This document shows, in pieces, positions 53,832 to 62,042 of a stretch of DNA of 64,000 nt. How positions within the stretch are numbered: position 1 is the first letter of the stretch; every line of letters begins with the position of its first letter. This DNA is from an uncultured Lachnospiraceae bacterium (lineage in GTDB: Bacteria; Bacillota; Clostridia; Lachnospirales; Lachnospiraceae). The position numbers and the translations under genes are program-made. The stretch spans positions 1 to 64,000 of the forward strand of contig CANQSA010000002.1 of assembly GCA_947626415.1 (NCBI GenBank), given 5' to 3'. Under the pieces are notes generated by a model. It did not search any database, was not told the DNA's origin, and saw only the letters and a list, made by a program, of their open reading frames with translations.

Positions 53832-56048
53832 TCATACAATTTTATGAGTTCCGATCTGATTCCCGGCCGCAAACGCCCAGATTTCTCCCCGGCTGTCCCG
53901 AAACGTCAGCGGATGCAGCAGCAAAAGCCCTGCCTTTACCGGTTTCAGCTTTACCTTAGAAGAATCGTACCAATAACAGTGCCCTTTTTCCTCTGCCGGA
54001 ATATTCTCCGTGCCGGAAGACAGCCTGATCCCGGCCGCATCAATCGGGATCTCCTGAAACGGAAGCCATTTCAGGATATTGATACAATCCCGCAGCGACA
54101 GCATTTGCTCCCATGCGATCCGATCTGTGTCGGAATCCGGATATCTCTGCTCCACATAGAGGAATGTATTCTCTTCTCCCAGAATATCCGAAAAGTTCTG
54201 AACTATGATCTCATTTTCCGCTTCAGAGCGGAACCGTACCGACAGACCGCCTCCCTGATATCTGCCGGATGCATCCAGATCCAGCTTGGCAATCTCCACA
54301 CAGGTTATATTAACCCAGTGTGAATACAGAAATCCGCTCAGGGTTTCCACTACTTCGCTTGCCTTTTTCCCATTCAGATCCGCCTGTATGTTCCAGCGGA
54401 CTACCCGTTCCACCGTACAGATATGATCAACCTCTGCCGCCATCGGCCCGGTAAACGGAAAGGTAAATTCGGCATTTCTGTACTGGTGATACACCCACAG
54501 TCTTTCCTCAGCCTTTGCCGGCAGCACATAGGTAAAATAGGTACATTTTGAGTCATATCCCGGATTCCCCAGCCGGTAAGTCACCACATAACTGCCTTTG
54601 TTAAGAACTTCATAACTCAGTACGCCCAATTCCTGCTCACCGATTCTATTCTCCTCAGGACATTCCAGCCGATACTGCGCCAGTGAAGAATACTCTTTCT
54701 CTTTTTCCGGTTCGGCACGCTCCAGATAACCGTCTTTCTCATAAAGCGCGTACACTTCCAGTGTTTTTTCCAAAATATCAGTATCGCAATCTCCGACAAA
54801 CGTATATTCTTCCCGCTCCATCTTTATCTCATGCCCGTCTTCATCCGCATAATTCCTGTAAAATCCGGCAGCCCGGCAGGTGCCGTCATCCAGATAGCAA
54901 TACACCACCGTAACAGAATCCGAAACTTTATCTGTCACTACCTGTTTCACGTTTTTGTAGCGAAGCAATTCCGCTTCATCGAAATACTGCAGGAAATTCA
55001 GCGGAAACCCGCCGTCCAGGAGCCGCCCGCGGATTTCCTGCGCTTCCGTCTCCAATACCTCTCCCTGCTGCTCCGTCTTTACGATCTCCCGGCTCCAGTG
55101 CAGCGCAAAGGTCATTCCGCCTATTGCCAGCGCACAGAGCGCGGTACTCACGCTCCAGAGCAAAACAGGCTTTGCGAGCCCGACAGCTTTTGGCAGGCGG
55201 CATTCCGGATTATTTCTCCAGATCTGCATGCCTTCCCAAACTCGAAACGCCAGAAAACCCACGATCAGCGCAAACCCTGCCATTGCAATGGAAATATGGC
55301 AGGCTTCCGGAGCCCAAAAACGCAGCATTGCCACCCATACATAAATAACGGCTGCGATCCACACGCCCTGATCCTGCCGGCTGCGCAAAAACCGCTCTGC
55401 TTTTTCATTGAGCAGCTGGCTGCCTTCCATGAGGCGGTACAGCAGACATAGTTTCAAAGCCAGATCGATCACAAGATCCAGGATCAGAAATACTTTCGTG
55501 TAAAGCATAAAAACCGAAGCCTTCCAAACAGTCGAGCCGGCTTTATATAGGGTATAGCATTTCGCGTACCGGTATCCTTTCTGAAATTCCTCATTTTCTC
55601 CGCGGCAGCAGCAAAAACCGATCAAAAAGAACAGACTTCCGATCAATTCTACAATATGCGACCACAATGCACTTGTATCAAAAGAGAAATAAAGACATAC
55701 CACAGCAATCACAAAAAGAATGCTGACCGCCTGCTTCCGATTTTCTTCCTGCCTGGGCAAAAGGGGTTCTTCTGCAGAAAACGACATTTTCCAGTCCGTA
55801 TCGTCCGTTTTGACCGGAACGATATTGACCCTTCTTTCTGCCGTTTCCCCTTTTAACAGAGCGTCTACGGAAATATCCAGTGCCTCCGCCAGCGCCGACA
55901 GCAGTCCGACGTCCGGAAGCCCTTCCCCGTTTTCCCATTTCGACACTGCTTTATTGGTCACGCCAATCTTTTCCGCCAGATTCTTCTGCGTCAGTCCCAT
56001 TGCTTTCCGCCTGCGGGCAATCAATTCCCCTGTTGCTTTCCTATCCAT
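53832..56048 (-). CDS. XRE regulator with membrane region
   Basis: A 738-residue protein. An N-terminal XRE helix-turn-helix (about 5-65; LTQKNLAEKIGVTNKAVSKWENGEGLPDV) is followed by a cytoplasmic linker and then four to six membrane helices (about 105-310; AVSILFVIAVVCLYFSF, VFLILDLVIDLALKLCLLY, IAMAGFALIVGFLAF, LWSVSTALCALAIGGMTFAL). A region of about 410 residues follows, predicted outside the membrane, which I do not recognise. A DNA-binding head on a membrane body suggests a one-component sensor. The start at MDRKATG has AAGGAG 10 bases upstream. The neighbours are the sortase module. Confidence 0.85.
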   Translation of the reverse strand: MDRKATGELIARRRKAMGLTQKNLAEKIGVTNKAVSKWENGEGLPDVGLLSALAEALDISVDALLKGETAERRVNIVPVKTDDTDWKMSFSAEEPLLPRQEENRKQAVSILFVIAVVCLYFSFDTSALWSHIVELIGSLFFLIGFCCCRGENEEFQKGYRYAKCYTLYKAGSTVWKASVFMLYTKVFLILDLVIDLALKLCLLYRLMEGSQLLNEKAERFLRSRQDQGVWIAAVIYVWVAMLRFWAPEACHISIAMAGFALIVGFLAFRVWEGMQIWRNNPECRLPKAVGLAKPVLLWSVSTALCALAIGGMTFALHWSREIVKTEQQGEVLETEAQEIRGRLLDGGFPLNFLQYFDEAELLRYKNVKQVVTDKVSDSVTVVYCYLDDGTCRAAGFYRNYADEDGHEIKMEREEYTFVGDCDTDILEKTLEVYALYEKDGYLERAEPEKEKEYSSLAQYRLECPEENRIGEQELGVLSYEVLNKGSYVVTYRLGNPGYDSKCTYFTYVLPAKAEERLWVYHQYRNAEFTFPFTGPMAAEVDHICTVERVVRWNIQADLNGKKASEVVETLSGFLYSHWVNITCVEIAKLDLDASGRYQGGGLSVRFRSEAENEIIVQNFSDILGEENTFLYVEQRYPDSDTDRIAWEQMLSLRDCINILKWLPFQEIPIDAAGIRLSSGTENIPAEEKGHCYWYDSSKVKLKPVKAGLLLLHPLTFRDSRGEIWAFAAGNQIGTHKIV

Positions 56049-56081
56049 TTTTCCAGACTCCTTCTGTTCTCTTATCCCGTA

Positions 56082-56124
56082 AAAAAAGAAAAAGCAGTAA
56101 ACCGATCTTCCGTCTACTGCTTTT
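56082..56124 (-). terminator. terminator after sortase-partner gene
   Basis: AAAAGCAGTA pairs perfectly with TACTGCTTTT around a 15-base loop and is followed by TCTTTTTTTA on the minus strand. Confidence 0.85.
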
Positions 56125-56189
56125 ACTATACAAAAAATACTTTTATAATACAATCCACGAATCGTAGATTTCTTCCATTCTATACGGTT

Positions 56190-57080
56190 TTAATAGCGTA
56201 CATGGGATAATCTGCGGATCCTCGGCATTAACACAGAGAATCCGACCAGGATGATGGAAATTGCCGCGAACACCAGGCCGACTGTGTTAAACATCCGGAA
56301 GAGTCCTTCCACGTAGCACAATAAAAACCGCTTGATGGAAGCAGGATTCAGTGAAAGCTGCTCCAGCTTCAGCATCGGATAGATCAGATTGCCAAAGACA
56401 AAGCTGAGGATTGTTGCGGTAATAAAGGAATAGGACAAAAACCGCAGTCCGATTCCGCCGCCGCCTGCCAAACGGAACGTCAAAAACAGCGCAGCTAATG
56501 TGAACAGCGCCATCAGCAGGAGTCCGATCCAGAGTACCCGATCCAGCTTATGTACGATGATCGAAATCTGGCTCGCCAACGGGATCGCCACATAATTCAT
56601 ATAATCATAGCGGCAATATTCCGCCGTCATCTGCAGCGCTTCCTTTACGCTGTCCGTCACTTCCACGCCCTGCCGGACCGCATCTGCTTCCATGGCGTTG
56701 TAGATCTCTTCCTTGACATTTTCTCTGCTGTCCAGTTTCCCGTCCCCGTTATAGATCTCATCGATCGACGCTTTGATATCCTCGTTGATCCGATCCGGCG
56801 AAACCGGTCCCAGCAATACCTGTTTATCGAAACCGGAAGCCGCGCTGTAACTGGTATAGTTCTCCGAAAGTATCTGATATACATGCGCGCCAAACTCTCC
56901 GTCTTCCGCGCTCTGTTTCATATATTCCTCATTCCCTGCCGTAAAATAGATTACAACCAGGGAAGCGAAGACAGCCAGCAGCAGGGAAGTCAAAAACGCC
57001 ATTCCCAACGACCAGGGCAGCGATGCTCCTTTATACTGTTTCACGGAGCGGTTATTTTTTTCTCTCTTCTTTTCTTTCAT
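56190..57080 (-). CDS. sortase-linked membrane protein
   Basis: A 296-residue protein that I do not recognise by name. A basic cytoplasmic tip leads to one helix (about 24-46). An extracellular region of about 130 residues follows, acidic and helical (AEDGEFGAHVYQILSENYTS, DRINEDIKASIDEIYNGDGK). Three more helices (about 180-285) come after it. It starts 19 bp after the sortase stop, with GGAATGGAG upstream, so the two share a transcript. It may help the sortase or its substrate at the membrane; this is inference from position only. Confidence 0.75.
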   Translation of the reverse strand: MKEKKREKNNRSVKQYKGASLPWSLGMAFLTSLLLAVFASLVVIYFTAGNEEYMKQSAEDGEFGAHVYQILSENYTSYSAASGFDKQVLLGPVSPDRINEDIKASIDEIYNGDGKLDSRENVKEEIYNAMEADAVRQGVEVTDSVKEALQMTAEYCRYDYMNYVAIPLASQISIIVHKLDRVLWIGLLLMALFTLAALFLTFRLAGGGGIGLRFLSYSFITATILSFVFGNLIYPMLKLEQLSLNPASIKRFLLCYVEGLFRMFNTVGLVFAAISIILVGFSVLMPRIRRLSHVRY

Positions 57081-57099
57081 CGATCACACACTCCATTCC

Positions 57100-57813
57100 T
57101 TATCTGGTCGGGTCAATCTGCGGACCGGATACATAGTCGCAGTATACAAAATAACGCTGACGGGTAAAGCCCAGCTCTGAAAACGGATAACAGGTATACA
57201 GGATCAGGTTTTCTTCCTTCCGCGACAGATCGTAAGCACTGCTGTCTTCATAATCCACCGGCTTCATATCTACGATCTTATATATGTAAGTTCCGTAATG
57301 TGTTTTAATCGTAACCTTCTGCCCCACTTCCGCATGTCTCAGATCACTAAAGAACGTATGATTATGCCCCATGATAAAAATGGTGCGTCCGCGCCCCGGA
57401 ATCCCGACATCCAGATTATTGGAAAAGGTACCCGCGCCGCGGTTCAGGCTGGCATTGCTGCTCCCATAATACAGGGGACAGCTGATTGCCGTTCCGCCGA
57501 CCGTGATCGTTCCGTACCGGTCTCCCTCCTTCGGCATCGTAATGGACGACATCGGGATCGTATCTTCTTTCGAAGCGTCCGGTGTCTCCGGTTCCGTTGT
57601 TTCGTTCTGTTCCATCTGCTCCAGATCCGCCATCAGATCCCTGGGACCCTCTTCTTCTTCAGATTCATTCATAAAAACCTGTACCAGCCCCGCATACGGA
57701 GAAAGAAAGGAATAAGATAACAGCGCCAAAATCCCAAACGCAATCAGTGCGAACACCACGGGTACTGCCACACAGGCGCCCCAGTGTTCCCGAAAGAAAG
57801 ATTTCTGTTTCAT
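57100..57813 (-). CDS. sortase
   Basis: A 237-residue transpeptidase that would cleave a sorting signal and attach the protein to the wall. The N-terminal helix (about 15-40) anchors it. An acidic linker follows, then the sortase barrel from about residue 90. The catalytic triad is seen as His in IMGHNHTFFSDL, Cys in ILYTCYPFSELG and Arg in FTRQRYFVY. The TxTC pattern before the cysteine resembles class D or related sortases of Clostridia. The secreted QTGD protein encoded just upstream is its probable substrate. Confidence 0.9.
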   Translation of the reverse strand: MKQKSFFREHWGACVAVPVVFALIAFGILALLSYSFLSPYAGLVQVFMNESEEEEGPRDLMADLEQMEQNETTEPETPDASKEDTIPMSSITMPKEGDRYGTITVGGTAISCPLYYGSSNASLNRGAGTFSNNLDVGIPGRGRTIFIMGHNHTFFSDLRHAEVGQKVTIKTHYGTYIYKIVDMKPVDYEDSSAYDLSRKEENLILYTCYPFSELGFTRQRYFVYCDYVSGPQIDPTR

Positions 57814-57850
57814 AACATGTCCTCTCTATGATAAATAAAAATACCATTCT

Positions 57851-57888
57851 TAAAAAAGTAAACCGGAAATCTTTGCAGATCTCCGGTT
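57851..57888 (-). terminator. terminator between substrate and sortase
   Basis: AACCGGA pairs with TCCGGTT around a 14-base loop containing GATC/GATT pairing, followed by TACTTTTTTA on the minus strand. Leakage through it would set a high substrate-to-sortase ratio. Confidence 0.75.
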
Positions 57889-57925
57889 CCTTATTTCCAA
57901 ACAAAGTGCATAAAACCGATAAGGT

Positions 57926-58555
57926 CTATGCTACGCTGCGGCTCTTAACTGCACCTACAGCTAATGCTAATACAACGCCTGCACAGCAGATCAGTGCTAA
58001 TACAGCATTGCTGTCACCAGTCTGAACGCCTGCCGGATTGTTATTAGCCGGTTTGTCAGCCGGTGTGTTATCAGCCGGTTTGTCAGCCGGTGTATCAGTC
58101 GGCTCATCCGTTGCAGCAACTTCAATGCTCGGGGTTGCCTCAGCAGTCTCAGTCTTTACTGTTGCTGTTACAGCAAAACCGTCTGCAGTAATCTCAACTG
58201 CGACTTTGTCAACTGTAATACCAGCCTGTACCAGAATGTCGTTTACATCTGCCAATGCCTGCTGAGCGATTGCCAGAGCAGCTTCCTTACTTTCTGCAGC
58301 CTGCACATCTGCAATAGCCTTATCAGCCTTTGCAACTAACTCCTCGCGATTTGCCTGAAGTACACGCAGATCGTCATCGCTCAGAGAGTCGATCACATCT
58401 GCCATGCTGCTTGCATCGATGTTATAAGAAGCCAGCTGTGCCTTGATTTCTGCGATTGCCTTATCACGGAAAGTTTCCTCAGCAGCAAATACGCTGACAG
58501 CGCTTGTTACAACCATGACTAAAGCCATTACTAATGCAAAAAAACTCTTCTTCAT
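57926..58555 (-). CDS. secreted protein with QTGD sorting signal
   Basis: A 209-residue surface protein. The signal peptide (MKKSFFALVMALVMVVTSAV, cleavage after VFA) is followed by an alanine-rich helical domain (about 25-115) and a small beta segment (VAVEITADGFAVTATVKTET). A Pro/Thr/Ala/Asp linker with TPADKPADN repeats comes next. The C-terminus is a sortase signal: GVQTGDSN, a hydrophobic helix and the basic end KSRSVA. The sorted motif is TGD rather than LPxTG. It is encoded first in the sortase module, with its own promoter and terminator. The function on the wall is unknown; a structural or coat role fits the composition. Confidence 0.85.
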   Translation of the reverse strand: MKKSFFALVMALVMVVTSAVSVFAAEETFRDKAIAEIKAQLASYNIDASSMADVIDSLSDDDLRVLQANREELVAKADKAIADVQAAESKEAALAIAQQALADVNDILVQAGITVDKVAVEITADGFAVTATVKTETAEATPSIEVAATDEPTDTPADKPADNTPADKPANNNPAGVQTGDSNAVLALICCAGVVLALAVGAVKSRSVA

Positions 58556-58671
58556 AGGACCCTACCCTCCTTTCCGGAACATGTAAAATCCGTCCCCCAG
58601 AGAAAAGGATTTCTCTTTTTATGTATGATTCAAAGAGGAGACTGAATTCTCGTTGAAACCATTCCGATAGC

Positions 58672-58700
58672 ATAATACCATTTTATAATTGAAAATGCAA
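58672..58700 (-). promoter_or_regulatory. promoter of sortase-substrate gene
   Basis: TTGCAT, a 17-base spacer and TATTAT on the minus strand. The leader of about 110 nt carries the hairpin AGAGAAA-TCCT-TTTCTCT before the GGAGGG ribosome site. Confidence 0.7.
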
Positions 58701-58768
58701 GTCTTTTTTCAAAAAATTTCACTCCAATTTCTGGTTTCTTCTTATTTTTTATGCTTTTTCGGCTTTTT

Positions 58769-59771
58769 TTACCCCCTGCACACCCGTTTTAAACGGTAAG
58801 CCAGTTTATACGGACGGTACAAATGATGGGTAAGAATGAAAAACCATTTCTCATCCGCCGCAGTCGCGGGAATAAAATACGCTTTCCATTGCAGGATCCG
58901 GCGGATACACGCGTTTTCGTCTTTGCGGTACTGATTTCCCCGCGCCCGCGCCAGATTGCGCAGCAGCGCCATATCTGCCTTTACCATCAGATTATAAGTA
59001 AGCGGCGTAAGTTCCGGGAATTTCTCTTCTATCTCTTTTTTCTTCTGTTTTGCAAAATACAGGATATCAAATACACGTTCTGAAACCGGCGAGCGCGAAA
59101 TACTGTTTTCACTCAGACGGTACCGCAGTACGGGAACATCAAAAACCGCCACTTTGGGCTGCTTTAACAGACATTGGAATACAAAATAACTGTCCTCATG
59201 CATCTGCCGGCCCTGCACAAAACGAGTTTCACCGATCCATTCTTTTTTATACAGCTTTCCCCATGCCGCATATGTGGCGAGATGATCCTCCAGGGAATGC
59301 CGCAGTCCCTCCGTTCCGTTCCAGATTTCTTTTTTATTCGGATACACACCGGCTGTTTCGCTTCCGTCCGGAGAAAAGGTTATCTTTTTGCCGACTGCGA
59401 TATCGCACTGCTCCCGCATAAGCGACCGGTATAAAAATTCCAGCGCGTCGGGCAGCAGCATATCATCAGAATCCAGAAATACGATATATGCGCCTTTTGC
59501 CGCCTCCAGACCGATATTCCTTGCCTGCGATACCCCCCCCCGAATGGGCGCGGGTAATTACTGTAACATTTTCTTTATCCTCTGCTGTTTTCCTTACGAT
59601 CTCCAGGGTTTTGTCGGAAGAACCGTCATCCACAACGATCAGCTCCCATGCCGGATACGTCTGCGCGTAAACCGATTGAACGCACTCGGCGATCCAGTTC
59701 TGCGCGTTATAGGCGGGAACGATCACACTGATCAGCTGATTTTTCGTTTCTGCTTCCATTTTAATCTCCAC
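58769..59771 (-). CDS. family 2 glycosyltransferase, frameshifted at G9
   Basis: Two frames together encode a GT-A fold transferase of about 335 residues. The first frame (59771 to the G tract) has the nucleotide-sugar start ISVIVPAYNAQNWIAECVQS and WELIVVDDGSSDKT, and breaks in AHSGG. The second (from the tract to 58769) continues RNIGLEAAKGAYIVFLDSDD (DXD motif) and the acceptor region. Removing one G from a run of nine joins the two exactly at the conserved GVSQARN. The last gene of the polysaccharide operon, it probably adds one sugar to the repeat unit. It is either a phase-off state or a sequencing error; the frames are otherwise undamaged. Confidence 0.82.
59533..59541. repeat. G9/C9 homopolymer tract
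   Basis: Nine consecutive C on the given strand (G in the coding sense) lie inside the glycosyltransferase gene at the codons for Ser-Gly-Gly. Eight would keep the frame; nine break it. I noticed no other run this long inside a gene of this window. Confidence 0.95.
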
Positions 59772-59794
59772 TCCTTCGTTCCGGCATCCGCGCC

Positions 59795-60991
59795 TCAGAC
59801 CGTTTCGGAAAACGTATCCGGCGCAGACGGATCAAATTTTTCATTGGCCCACATCACGGTCACCAGATCCGCAGAGTCCGAAAGGTTCGTGATACTGTGC
59901 GTATAGCCCGGCAGCATATAGACCGCCTCCGGCTTTTCCCCGCTTACTTTAAATTCCATAACTTCCCCTGTTTCTATCTTTCTCTGGCGGATCAGACCTT
60001 CTCCTGCCACCACAATGAAAATTTCCCATTTTGTATGATGCCAGTGCTGTCCTTTGGTACAGCCCGGCCGGATTCTGTTCACACTTACCTGCCCGCAATC
60101 CTCTGTCTTGATCAGTTCCGTAAAACTTCCTCTGAGATCGCTGCTGCCCGTCAGCGCAACAGCCGCCTGCTCCTTCGGCAGATAACTGATATAGGTCGAA
60201 TACAGTTTTTTCGCAAAGCTGTTCTTCGGGATCTTAGGCATCTCCAGCGTCCGCGGCTGTGCCTTAAACTCCTCCAGCAGCTTCGCGATCTCTCCGAGCG
60301 TTACCCGATGCGTTACGGGCGCAAAACAGTATTTCCCCGTTTTCTGCGGGATCGCGCTGATCCCCGCGAATTCGCAGCGATGCTCTTTTCCCCCCAGCGC
60401 ATCCAGCAATTCCCGAATCAGATCGTCAATATACAGAAGTTCCAGCTCCGTGTTCGGATCGTGAACGGTAAACGGCTGTCCGTGCGCCGCATTAAAGCAA
60501 AAGGTAGCGACCGCACTGTTATAATTCGGCCGGCACCATTTGCCAAACAGATTCGGGAAGCGATAAACCAGCACCCTGGCCCCCGTTTCGCGGGCGTAGG
60601 CAAAAAACAAGTCTTCGCCTTCCTTCTTGCTTCTCCCGTAAATCCCGTCATATCTGCCGATCAGAGAAGCCTGGATCGAGCCGGACAGCATAACCGGACA
60701 GGTATTTTTCTTTTGTTTTAATAGTTCCAGCAGCCGGGCTGTCAAATCGACATTTCCTTCCCGATACGCCTGGGCGCTGTCCGAACGGTTCACGCCGGCC
60801 AGATGGTATACAAAATCGGCCTTTTCGCAGAATTCCTCCAACAGTTCCGGCGGTGTCCCGATATCATACGAAAAGATCGCATCGATCTGAATCTCCGGTC
60901 TTGTCCTGTCTTTTCCTTCCGCGATATTCCGAAGAGCCGCTGTAAGGTTTTTTCCGACAAACCCATCGGCTCCGGTGATCAAAATTTTCAT
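59795..60991 (-). CDS. capF: CapF-like bifunctional reductase/cupin
   Basis: A 398-residue protein matching the two-domain CapF layout. The N-terminal SDR domain (ITGADGFVGKNL dinucleotide site; YGRSKKEGEDL catalytic Tyr/Lys) comes first. A C-terminal cupin follows from about residue 280 (GCTKGQHWHHTKWEIFIVV with metal-binding His residues; MLPGYTHSITNL). CapF epimerises and reduces the CapE product on the way to UDP-N-acetyl-L-fucosamine. I start at MKILITG with GGAATGGAG upstream, not at the longer frame that begins inside the acyltransferase gene. The GT2 gene follows by 23 bp. Confidence 0.88.
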   Translation of the reverse strand: MKILITGADGFVGKNLTAALRNIAEGKDRTRPEIQIDAIFSYDIGTPPELLEEFCEKADFVYHLAGVNRSDSAQAYREGNVDLTARLLELLKQKKNTCPVMLSGSIQASLIGRYDGIYGRSKKEGEDLFFAYARETGARVLVYRFPNLFGKWCRPNYNSAVATFCFNAAHGQPFTVHDPNTELELLYIDDLIRELLDALGGKEHRCEFAGISAIPQKTGKYCFAPVTHRVTLGEIAKLLEEFKAQPRTLEMPKIPKNSFAKKLYSTYISYLPKEQAAVALTGSSDLRGSFTELIKTEDCGQVSVNRIRPGCTKGQHWHHTKWEIFIVVAGEGLIRQRKIETGEVMEFKVSGEKPEAVYMLPGYTHSITNLSDSADLVTVMWANEKFDPSAPDTFSETV

Positions 60992-61016
60992 TCTCTTCTC
61001 CATTCCTTCCGTTTTC

Positions 61017-62042
61017 TTAATGCGCATACTTTAACCATCGCAGATACGGCTTCTTCTCAAAATGCAGGATCAGCAGACTTGTCACAAGGCATCCGCATAC
61101 CGCAAACGTATAGCAAAACAGCGGATACGCGATCTGCATCCGCCGCAGCAGAGCGGACGCCACCGTCAGAAACGGCATATGCGTTGTATAGATCACGGTG
61201 CTGATCTTTCTTAAATTGGGCCCCGCGGCATAGTATTTCGCCGGAATCGACCGGATCAGATCGAACAGAACCGGTACAAACAGCGCCAGCATGAGATAGC
61301 AGTCATAATTAAGCCTGCCGGTTTTGATCCTCACAAAGTTCCACTCAAGCCACAGTCCTGCGCCGGATAGTACCAGCAGCACCGCTTTTCGCCAAAATAA
61401 ACCATCCGTTCTTTCCCGCGCTTCCGCAAACCGTTTGCCGACCGCAACCCAGAATAAGGCTACGGGAAAACTCGTATAAGCAGGCGTAAAGATCTGATCG
61501 TAAGCGTTTACGGCAGAAGAAAGAATCGGAATCTTGTCAAAATATAAATGATAGTAGGCCGAACGAAACGCGATTAACAAATAGAGCAGAAATGTAATCC
61601 GGCACAAAGCCCTGCCGGACAGATATTTCGAGGCAAAGGAAATGAGGACGACTGCGATCACGCTTGCCATAATATACCAGGACGCCGGAAACGTACTGGC
61701 AAAAAAGAAATCCCGCAAAAGCAGCAGAAGCCCTTTTCCCACGCCCTCTGCGAACCAGTCCCGAACGTAGATGGTATACGGCAGCAGCAAGATAAAGTAA
61801 AACGCATACAGCCGCAGATTTCTGACAATATACCGTTTGATCACACTTCGCTTATCCGCGGAGGCGTTTACTTTAAGAAACAGAAAATAGGAAGATAGGA
61901 TAAAGAAAAGCGGCACCGCGATCCGAAGCCAAGGATATAAGACCTCAGGAAACAGGGAGGCATGGATTGCGGCAACCATAAGCGCCAGGATCAGTTTAAC
62001 GATATCAAATACCGAATTGGAAGTCCGATTCTCTGTACTCAT
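61017..62042 (-). CDS. acyltransferase family 3 membrane protein
   Basis: A protein of about 341 residues with ten hydrophobic helices, typical of the OafA/WecH-like acyltransferase 3 family. The start of the domain (FDIVKLILALMVAAIHASLF, with the conserved His in AAIHAS) and the following IAVPLFFILSSYFLF match it. It probably acetylates a sugar of the surface polymer. I start at MSTEN, whose ATG overlaps the capG stop by four bases and has AAGGCGGT upstream. Confidence 0.85.
   Translation of the reverse strand: MSTENRTSNSVFDIVKLILALMVAAIHASLFPEVLYPWLRIAVPLFFILSSYFLFLKVNASADKRSVIKRYIVRNLRLYAFYFILLLPYTIYVRDWFAEGVGKGLLLLLRDFFFASTFPASWYIMASVIAVVLISFASKYLSGRALCRITFLLYLLIAFRSAYYHLYFDKIPILSSAVNAYDQIFTPAYTSFPVALFWVAVGKRFAEARERTDGLFWRKAVLLVLSGAGLWLEWNFVRIKTGRLNYDCYLMLALFVPVLFDLIRSIPAKYYAAGPNLRKISTVIYTTHMPFLTVASALLRRMQIAYPLFCYTFAVCGCLVTSLLILHFEKKPYLRWLKYAH

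Noticed and set aside
53637-54323. Plus-strand open frame across the DnaA-box spacer
   Set aside because: It runs antisense into the XRE-membrane gene, lacks a ribosome site and shows no protein-like pattern.
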